A stretch of DNA of 64,000 nt, from NCBI GenBank assembly GCA_019096065.1, contig JAGUCH010000002.1:11978501-12042500 (forward strand), written 5' to 3'. The stretch's first letter is position 1. Each line of letters begins with the position of its first letter. Source of the stretch: Paracyclopina nana (lineage: Eukaryota; Arthropoda; Copepoda; Cyclopoida; Cyclopettidae). The position numbers were made by a program, and so were the translations under genes. Positions 46,901 through 57,200 of the stretch are shown here, piece after piece. Under the pieces are notes generated by a model that was given only the letters and a program-made list of their open reading frames with translations, was not told where the DNA came from and made no database searches.

Positions 46901-49214
46901 CAATCTCTTGCTGACCAATGGAAGCTTCAATGGCCTTAACACATTGAACTTGCTGAATTTCTTTCTGTTCCAACTTCAAGGTATTTGATGCATCATGGCA
47001 TGAAAGATGATCTGACTTCTTTGGTGGCGTTATATTTGAATAAGCCCTCCTGTTTCCCAGGTTTTTTGACTTAAGATCAAAAATCTCAATTTTTTCTCTA
47101 AATGTAAGAAGGTCTTCTTCTTCATTTTCAATGCTAACATTAAGCAGCTCTTTTGCTGTTGTTATAGCATTATCTTTTAGATTTGTCTCAGAAATCTTCT
47201 CTTGGCTTTCAAAAATATTGGGAAAACGTCTAACTGTTTTTCTTTCTTTTACAATTTCTCCTACTTTAGGGCTTTCCTCCTCTGCAAGATTACTCAGGGA
47301 TTCCAAAGAAAGTTCAGGCTGGTTCTGTTCAATAGCCCCTTTTTTCTTACTGAAAGAGGCTTTGTTGCTTATTTTCATTAGTAACACTTCAGGCTCTGTT
47401 TCCTCAATAGGTTTTAAAGGAGATGGCTGGCTCAAATGGTCACTCTCAACCATTTCATTTGTTGGCATTGTTGTAGTTGAGTCAAAATGTGTCAGGATGT
47501 CACTGAATGTTGGTTTGCATTCCTCCAATCCTGAACTGTCCTTGTTGTCCTTAGCATTCTGAAGATCAGCCAATTCTTCTATAAGGAGCTGCTTGACTGT
47601 TGTGACATCATCATCTAGGTGAAGAAATGCAAACCCTCATTGATGGTGAATCCTGACACTTATTTCTGTAGAGTACCAAACCAAGCAAACAATACTCATC
47701 ATTTTATTCTATTTTTTACACATAGACAGGGTCAGAAATGCTGACATCATAAAAAGAGTGGACTGAAACAATTTCAGTCCAAGAAATTACTTGGCCAGTG
47801 AGGTCAATATTTTTAAAAGCAAAATATCTCGCCTTTTGTTGCTGAATTGTCAAATTTTGATTATTTGATGGCTGGTGCTCTACTGAAGTTGAGGATTTTA
47901 TGCACTCACTTGTCTTAGAGGTGGTTTGGTGATGTCTTGCCTTATCTCTTTTCTCTTTGAGAGCTTCCAGATATTCCTTAATGTAAATGGAGTTGAACTG
48001 ATCCTGAGGAATTTCAGTACTGCTCTGAGATAGCTCCCTGTTTATGGTATCATCAATGGTACTAGTCAAAGCTGGTGTAGAAGCATGAAAGCCTTGTCTA
48101 GATCTTGGTTTCTTTAAGGACTGATCCAAAACCGAGGAAGGCCAATTGTGTCTGTCATCTTCCCAAGATTTGATGGGAACAACTAAAGGTTTAGTCTTCT
48201 CTTCAATGATGTTTCTCAATGGTGATCTTGGAGATGGACCTTTTTTAACCTTGCCTAAGTGTGGAAGAGGAGTTGTGAGGGCTGTTTGCTTCATCAGTAA
48301 TGCGTTTTCATCAGGATTGGCCTCAAACTGTTGCTTGAACTTTGCAACCTTGCCTTTTGGTAAATTCCTGAAGGAGTATGTCTTGGAAAAAGAGACAATA
48401 TCATTATTTGCATCCTTTCTCTTCTCAAGATTCTTGATTTTTGGCTCAATTTCATTTTTGCCCTTTTTGATCTCCTTATTCCTCCAGTTCTGCCTCTGCT
48501 GGTTATCATTTTTTTCCAGGCTTACTCTCTCAGCTATTTTTTTGGACAACTCTGCATAGTTTTGAGCTGAGTTCTGCTGAAACTTATAATCTTGTTCATC
48601 TGTAACACCTTCCTCCTTGGCATTGGTACTCTTGGACAATTTTGTTAAAAGTTCAACCCTTGGATGTGATGAATTAAGTAGCAATTTGTTGCCCTCTGAG
48701 TCAGGCCCAGTGACTACTACATCTGGAACCAAATGATGCTGAATCTCTTGGTCATCCTCATCCTCCTCTTCCTCTGTAAGCTCCTCAATTTCAACAAGTC
48801 GGGTTTGCTCTCTTTCAGCTTGCTTAGCAGCCACCAAATCATCCCAATTCTTCTTGATCTCACATGCAGTATCAGCCCAGGATCTGGAAGAAGCATTATC
48901 ATGTATTTTGCTTGATGATATACTGGCAAATGAATTCAGATTTACTTTGAGGTGTCAATCCAATTTTTCATCCATTCCTCAGTTTTGTCCATCCAAGATG
49001 CTGGTGACCACCAATTGATACTTTCATTGGGTATCCAGTCTGGTTGCTCTCCTCTCAAGATTCTAAGCTTGGCTTCAATGTCCAAGCTGGAGATGTCAGG
49101 AGGGGGTGGAGTAAGTTGGTCAATCATCCAAGATGTTGGCCATTGAATGGCCAGAGTTTGTGCGGATTTAATCATGAAGTTTGCTATTGACAGAGCTGAT
49201 CCAAAGCCAGACAT
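43911..49214 (-). CDS. Very acidic tail-anchored protein of unknown function (about 1648 residues)
   Basis: Family not recognised. Three exons join in phase: 49214-48946, 48883-47910, 47614-43911. The N-terminal ~110 residues are Trp-rich (WWSPASWMDKTEEWM, SWADTACEIKKNWDDL), amphipathic and the most conserved-looking part. A charged, disordered region with acidic runs (EELTEEEEDEDD) follows, then about 1200 residues rich in Glu, Ile, Lys and Ser with degenerate repeats such as AEAALEKIEAKIEKVK. Near the C-terminus a single hydrophobic helix (LTTGLSLVGLMVVALHVL) is followed by a short basic tail, KKYEPGV, as in tail-anchored proteins. Exon 2 continues in frame past its donor to a stop at 47716 with its own poly(A) signal, giving a possible 478-residue soluble isoform. 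An acceptor lies 10 nt upstream of the ATG. Confidence 0.75.
47703..47708 (-). terminator. Intronic polyadenylation signal for a short isoform
   Basis: AATAAA on the minus strand 8 bases after the stop codon reached when exon 2 is not spliced at 47910. It lies inside the 295-bp intron 47615-47909 of the long isoform. Confidence 0.55.
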
Positions 49215-50181
49215 GTCACAGAACCTATAGAAGACGAAGGTTGTAAATGCCAGATATGGCATTAAGTTAAGCGAGGAACAATTTTTATTATATTTAAAGC
49301 TAGTGAGGCTCAAGTAAACATCTTATTACGTCCCGATAAAAGTACCACCATGAATTCTTATTTTCTTAACAAGTCTTGATAATAGCTTTAAGGGGATTAC
49401 TTATTTCCAAAGACTTATAGCGAGTGTTAATTAACGACTTGACCGCCTACCAAGATGCTTTTCTTTTCTTTTCCAATGCACCAAAAAAATTATATCCCAC
49501 TGCATTGCATTGGGGAGGAAAGCTTGCTTGATTTTGCTCATTTGGTTTTCCTCCTAAAAGCTTTATTACATTATTACAATTTCAACTCTATTTCTAGTAC
49601 GCCAGCACAAGATTTGCAATGATTTACCTAAAGGTTTGCGCAGCTTGATCCCGTGAATTTAGCTATACCTTAGAAATTCTCTTAATAGGACGGTTTGCTA
49701 GAAAAATTTTACTGAAAGAAAATTTTCGTTTGTGTCAACTTTTTTGCTTCCTATAGAAGTCGTAGCTGAGCAACTTTTAATTACTTGCCTGCATGATTGT
49801 CTTTGAGCCCTGTCAAGTCACGAATGAATCTGGATCCTGACATTTGTGGCCCAATTGTTAAGTAGAAATCATAGAAATGCCAAAATCTTCTTTTTGCTTA
49901 GCTGCTTAAGGGATCAGCAACCTGAAACTGCCGGACTTCTTGTGACCAATTTCCTTCACAGCAATCAATCACCTTAAGATGGGAATCTTAAGTTTCACCT
50001 CAACCTATGTAGAGAAAAAAAGAAAACTTGCTCCAAAATTCCAGACATACCAGCTTAAGGTATGTGGATGGGCACTACGAAGCTATACATGGCTGGTGTG
50101 GCTTAAAAGGTCAATTACTCTCTTAGGGCCAAAATAATCATGCTTCAAAACGTTGTTGAAGAAATAATCACGCATAAGCTC
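49215..50181. other. Intergenic region, no gene seen
   Basis: About 970 bp, AT-rich, between the 5' end of the acidic gene and the 3' end of the MYND gene. It must hold the promoter and any 5' UTR exon of the acidic gene. No ORF, repeat or RNA gene was found. Confidence 0.4.
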
Positions 50182-50187
50182 TTTATT
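50182..50187 (-). terminator. Polyadenylation signal of the MYND gene
   Basis: AATAAA on the minus strand about 27 bases past the stop codon at 50214-50216. Confidence 0.7.
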
Positions 50188-50213
50188 TAAGCATTGGGTT
50201 TGAGCAAGGATTT

Positions 50214-51817
50214 TTACTTTTTGTCAAGGAAATGGTTGATGTATTGAACAGCCCAGGGAAGTCTGCTGATGATCTTGGTGGCATGAAAAAGCAAGTCATC
50301 TCTGCGTTGGGGTTGCGGGGGAGAGGACAACGTCTGCAAGATTTCCATTTTGTTTGCCTTTTTCAACAGTCCTTCAACAATTGATTCCACATCTCCTTGC
50401 TTCCATTCATTGTAGACTTCACCGAAAATGTATTTTTGAATTGTTCGCTACAATTTCCAAGTTACAATCTCTATAACTATTTTCTACTTAAAAACTTACA
50501 AGTACGATGGCCACATTTTGGATTTTCTTGGCTTGGGATCCGTCAGGAGCTTGATGCAATGCATCAAAAAAGGATTCGCAGCACTCCTCGCCTTTCTTGA
50601 CCAAATCCCAGACCACGAGCCAAACGGCCAATCCAGAGGCTATAATCAGAGGCTTGTTGGTGTTTACATAGCCACCTCTCTTCACAACATCTTTGTAGAT
50701 GAAGAGAGCTGCACCAATTCTTCCTGTCAAATAGAAATAGCCTTAAAAATGCTGCGTAACGTTGGTAAAAAAGTGATCTACCAACATCCAGATGAACACA
50801 AATGTCGGAGACATAGAGCAAAGGAAACATCTCTGCTGGTCTTAAACCATCTTCATACATCGAGTCAAGGTAAACTTCCAAAATTTGAAAATAGTCATAA
50901 GACAAACCAATGGATCTGGTCGCAATCACCAGTCTCTGAGTGGCACTCTTTCTCACATCCTGATCAAAAGCTTTGTCTACGTCAGCGATGCTTTCAGCTG
51001 AAAGAGAGTTACAAAAAGATGAAAGGAACCCGAGCCGAGAAAGGATTTTTTCACATGTTTGAGGTCTGCCCCCAAAGGATGTTGTTGGGCAAATGTGTTG
51101 ACCTCTGCTTTTAGAGCCATTGTGAGCATTAATAAGCCAAAAATATTTTCAATCCCGACTTACGTTCAGTGTTTTCCATAACTCTTGCCATAGAGATGCC
51201 AAGGATAACGCTCGCTCGGTTATGTTGCCACAACATAGGGCAGTCAAGTCCGAGCGACATGACTGAAAATAAAATAAACGGGCATACAAAAATGAAGGAC
51301 AAGGTTTGGCATGCAATATATTTTCAAGTAAATTGTTCACGAATAGTTGACAGCTGAACTGTTTCTCTCAGTTCTCAAAAACAATTTAAGAAGCTGATTT
51401 AGCTATTCAATTTTTTTGTCATTTTTGAGCTGTCAAGCCGCAAGATGATTTTAAAATTCAACTATCAATTTGGAGAACTTTAGGACGAAATTAAGTTTTC
51501 GAAAGCTGTTTTATGAATTCTGCTTAATGAAATGATTCTGTGTAATTTGCACAAACCCTCGTAGATTTTAAGCTTTCGATTATTCCGTAAGATATTCCGT
51601 GCACTAGTAATTTGATTGATTTCAAACGTTATAAAAATGTTTCACCTTTACGGTAGAAATTGATGTCCCCACAATCGCTCTTATGGACATCGAAATGAGC
51701 TTTTTGGCACGTTTTAGAGCAATACGTGATGATCAAGCAACGTGCGCAGGTCTTGATATCAGCAGCATCTTCCGCTTTGCGACAATAAACGCAAAATCGC
51801 GCCTTGGAAAGACTCAT
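50214..51817 (-). CDS. MYND-type zinc-finger protein with helical C-terminal region
   Basis: Function unknown. Five exons join in phase: 51817-51646, 51262-51164, 50997-50782, 50723-50500, 50447-50214; 314 residues. Residues 8-50 form a MYND finger (CVYC...CARC...YCSKTCQ...H...C), usually a protein-protein interaction module. The rest is helical with a hydrophobic stretch, ASGLAVWLVVWDLV, and ends ..YINHFLDKK; I do not recognise its family. An alternative start exists: exon 2 has an ATG two bases after its acceptor (51260), in the same frame, giving a 256-residue protein without MYND. The 383-bp intron between is the gene's longest, so MYND and body may be separate transcripts. Exon 1 has two in-frame donors (51646, 51652). 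Confidence 0.65.
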
Positions 51818-52770
51818 TGTCAGAACTAGGTAGCCTTGCTACTTAATTTTGAGAATCCAAATTTGAAATTTGAATTTTCCGTTAGTTTCGGGCTCAACCA
51901 GCTGTTGCTTGTTGACGTGCCTAAATGTTAACATCGTTACCAGATTTATTTTTAGTGTCTTGGATTCGGCCGGGCATGTCTTTTTTGCGCAAGTTTCGGC
52001 TCAAAACAGTGCTATCCGTTTGGAAATTAATGATCTCGTTAGCTGTCAAGGCGTCAACGGTCAAACTCAACCAAAAACTGACATCAGATGCGTGGTGTGT
52101 TTGTGAAATAAATGTCTTCCTCGGTGATCAAAAAGTTTAGCATGGAATGTGCTTGAAAAGCAGGATAGGTGAGTGGAATGTCGTATTTTTGGCGCGCTGC
52201 TGCCCAAGAACCGGTATTTTATTGGTGTCTTTCTCTTTGAGCGGAATAATTATTGCAAAAGATTGCACCACATTCTTGGCTAGACGTTTTGTTACCAAGT
52301 TGAATTCATGGCTATGCCTCCCAAATTTGCAAAATACAAGCTGAAACTCTTCAAGTACTCGCTCTAAATAATTGCGCGGTTTTTATTAATTGTTAGCAAA
52401 GTTTTGAATTGTGTGGCCTTTATTTTTCATGCAGTGGCATTGAAAAAATGCCAGACAAGGCAGGATCCATGTTGGGGTTTTGGAGCACACAGGGGTCATT
52501 TGCTGCAAGTTTTCGGGCGGTGAAAGTAGGATAGTGATATGGTTGCTCACTCTCACATGCAACACTGTGGGGCCACTCAAATCTCAAATCCTTGCTTGCA
52601 CTGACCTTTTTGGCTGCAACTTTCACCCCACCGTACATGGCAGCTACCCAGGTCAATTCCAAGAGCTTGGCCTGATTTCCTCATGTTCAGACAATGCAAT
52701 GTGCATGAGAGAGGGTATAATTTTATGCCAGATTTTTTCCCTTTTTCTTCTACTCCGCATGCAGATCATC
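51818..52770. promoter_or_regulatory. Divergent region between the MYND gene and the Tejas-like gene
   Basis: About 950 bp separating two divergent start codons. Just before the Tejas-like ATG lies a T/C tract and CAG at 52762-52764, so part of this is either a 5' UTR intron or a trans-splice outron. No other coding sequence is supported. Confidence 0.4.
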
Positions 52771-54214
52771 ATGGCAAATCTAAGTATCTCGACTCTTGAT
52801 TCCGCTCCCTTGATGATTTCCAATGACGATGCTACCCAAATCAAAACTGAGCTGGCCAGACTGCAAGATTTGCTTTTCTTGTGTGCCAAAGAGGATGGCA
52901 TAACTGCAGAAAAATTGAGGAGCAAATACGAGAAAAAGCACAAAACGGGTCTGGAGATGCTTGATTTCGAGAGCAAATTGCAGCGCATGAATATTGTCAC
53001 CATTGAACTAGGGCATGGAGTGACATACCTAAAACCGAACCAGTCGTTTACCAAGCGGTTTTTGGCGGCCAAGAAACGCGCACTTGTTGACCCTTTACAT
53101 GTAGGTACTTTACTGATTAGGCCAGTTTCTTGCACTCATTATTTCACTTCAAGCTTTATGGTCGAGACTTGCACATTTCCGAGTTGTTGACGGCAGAAAT
53201 CGCGTTTGAACCCATCCCAAAGGTGGCCTTGCATGAGCATGTGACAATCGGCAGCCTTTTTGAAGCCTTCATCTCTGAAGTGCACTCCCCTGGCAATTTC
53301 CATATTCAGCTCCGGTCTTCGAGCAGGGCATTAACCTCGCTGATGCTAGATTTGGACAAATTCTACTCAAGCCGCGACTCTAACAACTACACAATTCCAT
53401 ATATTATGCCTGGCCTCTGTGGACTTCCTATTGCTGCTATTTATTACGACAAAAGCAAGGGGACATCAGAAGGCTGGCATAGGGCTGTGGTGAAGAAATT
53501 GGTCAACATCAAGGAAGTCACTGTGTTTTTCATCGACTTTGGAAGCGTGTCCACGATTGGCTTGAACAGTTGCAGATTTTTGCACAGGCGTTTCGCATCA
53601 CTGGAGGCTCAAGCTGTCAACGTCAAGTGTGGTGGCATCCGTGCCCAAAAGCTGAAAAAAGGCCAATCCGGTTGGGCTCCATTGTCAAGTGCCAGATTCC
53701 ATGAATTTGCCTATCCGACGAATGTGCCAAGGTGATTTTCCCAATCGTTATCTTATCTTAATTCAAAGCCTTTTCATTTCATTGCAGGTCAACTGGCACA
53801 GGAATCGTAGCTCAGGTCATGAGCCTCGACGGCTACAAGAACCGACCTCAGCTTATCTGCTACGACACAGTCACCAATGATATCCCTAAAGGTATCAACC
53901 TCAATGATGTGTTGATAAAAGAGGGGCTGGCAGCTAAAGATCCAGCCTGGATCAAGCAAGGTTTGCTGCCATGGGAATATCCTGCCCTGCAAAGAGAGTC
54001 GATCAAGCATGTGAGCAATTGTGCTCCCAACGTGGGCAGCTCTGTGGATGACAGCAAACAAGTTGAGCCAGAGGAGAATGAGCTTGCCAATATGAAAGTT
54101 GTTCCAATTGACATCATGCAACAATCGGTCGCTAAAGTGTCACAATGGCTGAATTGTATTGACCCGAAAGCAACGCTAGAAGACGACCTCGAAGGCATAC
54201 TCATGATTGACTAA
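52771..54214 (+). CDS. tej: Tejas/TDRD5-like protein: LOTUS-type N-terminus plus extended Tudor domain
   Basis: Tejas and TDRD5 are germ-granule (nuage) proteins of the piRNA pathway; LOTUS binds the Vasa helicase and Tudor binds dimethyl-arginine. Three exons join in phase: 52771-53100, 53154-53731, 53788-54214 (introns 53 and 56 bp); 444 residues. Residues about 25-95 form a helix-rich winged-helix-like segment (LCAKEDGITAEKLRSKY, then a beta hairpin), compatible with one LOTUS domain. Residues about 125-370 hold an extended Tudor domain: GNFHIQL, LCGLPIAAIYYD, GWHRAVVKKL, VTVFFIDFGS. One LOTUS plus one Tudor matches Tejas better than TDRD5/7, which have three LOTUS. An acceptor lies 6 nt before the ATG. 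No canonical AATAAA follows closely. Confidence 0.65.
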
Positions 54215-57200
54215 AGGCTATGGATATGCTTTAGAATTATATTCCGCAGTTATTTTTGCTGAAAGTGGCGTCGTGCTTGATTTATCTCGAGGGCTTCAGA
54301 AGTGTGGCTTCATTAGCATTAAAGCGTAATTAGTCAAAAAAATGAGCGTGGCCTTGGCTCCATAAAGTTGCCGCATTTCCATTTCTAGTCGCTTTTATGC
54401 AATTTGTTTTTGCAGAATTTTGCATATTACATCAATGCAAGCGTGCAATGTGGTCGTTTTGCACATTTATCAGGAAAAAAGCAGCATCAAAGTGTTCTTT
54501 GCTCATCTCCATTTCGAAGAAAAGCTAAAGACCTGTAATTTCTTCGAAATTGTGCTTCATTGAAAAAAGCCCCTCACTTTTGGTCTTTTGATGAGCCTAA
54601 CTAGCATGATGCAATGAAAAGCAAATTGCCTCACAATCATCTCAATCATTTCATAACAAGGAAGCTGCTAAGTAACAAAAAACTTTTGAGTCAGAGGAAA
54701 CGTTTTCTTCCAAGGTGTGAAGGTAATTATGGGGCCGACTCCACCTTGGCAATTATCACCATTTTTTAAGCCGATGCTCATTTCTATGATTGGAGCTGCC
54801 AATAGGGAAGGCAAACCAAGGCAACCATTTTGCATAGAGTTCGGAGCCCAAGTTGGGTCAAGAGTTTCACCTGAGTTTTGCACCACTCTTAACATTGCAT
54901 GAGCAGATTTTGAGCAGCTACCGCTCGAGTCATTTCGCTTGCAAAAAAAACCGCCATATTCACAACAGGCTTTGCGCGCGTTGAAATCTCCCCGCTTTTG
55001 CCAACAAGAGTCTAGATTGGTTGGATAAGCTTATAAAGCCAATTCAGTATTTTCTGTACTTGATGATTTCTGGCACTGTTCCACGTGCACATAAGGGGGT
55101 AAATGCCGACGTCACACATAGCCCAAGTCCAGGTGTACACGATCCTTTTGCCTCCGGCCAAGTTTCTCCTTATACACTCTACACACTCTTGGTCCCATTC
55201 ATACTCGAGTTACCAAATGCAAAAAAGTGATCCCTCATTCATCATAATACTCCATAGGGTAAAAGCAATTCGTCATGTTGCAAAACATGTTTTTATGGAG
55301 CGGTAGCTGATGGCTTCTTGCAATATTCAATTGTGGCCCTCTTCGCATTTTCAAGCTGCAAAAGTGGGACAAATGCTATATTTTTGGCAGGAAATAGGAC
55401 ATGTAAGCGTGCAGTCAATTATGAGGCCAATAGTAATTATTGGAAGATTTTCACCTTTTCGATTCCCCCCCAAGAGTCGATCCTTGTTTGCCCAGTTTGC
55501 TGCAGCAGTAGAAATTCATTCTTCATTCTCAGAATTCCATGGGAAAATATTTTTATTGTGAGAATTTCAAAGGATTTTCTCCTCTATGATTTATGTAGTA
55601 TTATCCTTGGCAGTAAAAATTCCTCTTGGGTGGTGGCTTGAATGAAGAAGATGATGACTCAATTTTCATGGCCAAAATGTCAGCTTGAATTAGCCATGCA
55701 CATGTCAGATGTGTATGAAAAGCAAGTTTGCATTTCGGATTCTTTCCATAACTATGTACCATAGCTTGTACTGGCATATATGACATCATTCCACAATTAT
55801 GACTTGTGTGAGGAATTGTAGCATTTTCTGAAGTCTAGTGTCAATTATCCGCCTTAAGGCTTATGAAATTATGTGGGAGTCGAGAAAATGGGACATTTAT
55901 AGTTATTTCTTGTAGCAAGGGAAAACAGCCTAGGCCTTGTGCTCTCAAATTGCAGATTATCACTAAGCAAATCTCATATTACTCCCAAGGTTGGGTAGCT
56001 CACACCTGAGCACTCGATTGCATGTTTCCATGCGCAAAACGCATTCACTCAAGAAGTGGAAAGCGCGAAAATGCCTAAATAAAGGCATATCTCGCGCGCA
56101 AAGTTCGTGAAATGCGAAAACTTATATGGCAGCACGTGCGTGGATCTGCTGCAATTTCGCGAAGACCAGCATAAATAATGCTGCCAATGTTGCGCAATTT
56201 TCCTCGTCACGAAATGTAATGGGTCAAATTCAAATTTGGGCCCCCATTATTACAGGGGCTTCAATTTGTCATAATGGTATGCAGATGTGCAGCCATTACT
56301 CCGCCCTTAATTCAAGCGTTTAGAGTCCCACACTGGGGATTTAGGGCAAGAAAAGCTTTTACTTTTAGAATCGTATCTGATGCTTTTTCGAAATTATTAA
56401 GTATCTACGTTGTGGAAGTTTTTTTCCGAGGGATGGCATCCCGCACGTGCTTTTTTGCCTCTCTTGATGATGATTAGAAAAAGGACCTTGAACTGGCTAA
56501 TGACGGAAATCATAGCGGTCCACTTTGAATTTTCTCCGGAGAATAAAAGGATCATCAAGCATCTTCTCGAGCAAAAAAGCTTGGCTTGGAAAAAGACCTT
56601 AGCATCCTACCTGAAAATACTAAAATTCAAGATCTTTTGTCCTTCAGAGATGCTTTAGATATCAAAAGTAATTTTATGGCATATATTTTATGTCTTGTGT
56701 GAAATAAGATCTTCAATGCGTTCAAGGCTTCTGCAGAGGAAGCTGATAGCATTGTCAGGCTGATCAACAAAGAAGAAAATGGGAGTGAGGCTGGAAGAGA
56801 AGCATTTTTATGGAGAAATCCACGTAAAAATTAATGGCCGTTTTCATGGCTCAAAGAGTCATTTCATGGCTCAAGAAGCAACTTAGACCATGGGAACATT
56901 TACATCTCTTCTTCTTCTTTGTGCAGAAATTGAATGGCCATTTTTCAGCACAAAAAAAAAATCCGTGTCCACGCCGGCTGCTAAAAGAGAAATCTTCATG
57001 GAAAATGTCGTCAAAAGAGCCATTTTTGAGCTGTTTCACTACATGTACTACAACAATGAATGTGTATATGCCCAAAACAAACATTGCATTCTCGAAAGTG
57101 AAACGCTCCTAATGATCATCAGATGGAGATAAAATTGCGCATTTTCTTCTTTTTGTAGGCAGTAGGAAATCATGATCAAAAATGCTACTTTAGGGCATTA

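Noticed and set aside
43911-47573. A separate gene starting at 47573
   Set aside because: The apparent start is a TTG codon; the frame extends upstream to an acceptor at 47615 that joins in phase to the donor at 47909, so it is a terminal exon.
49215-49313. Longer N-terminus for the acidic protein from an upstream TTG-type start
   Set aside because: No ATG; a splice acceptor lies between it and the ATG at 49214, so this is probably intron or outron.
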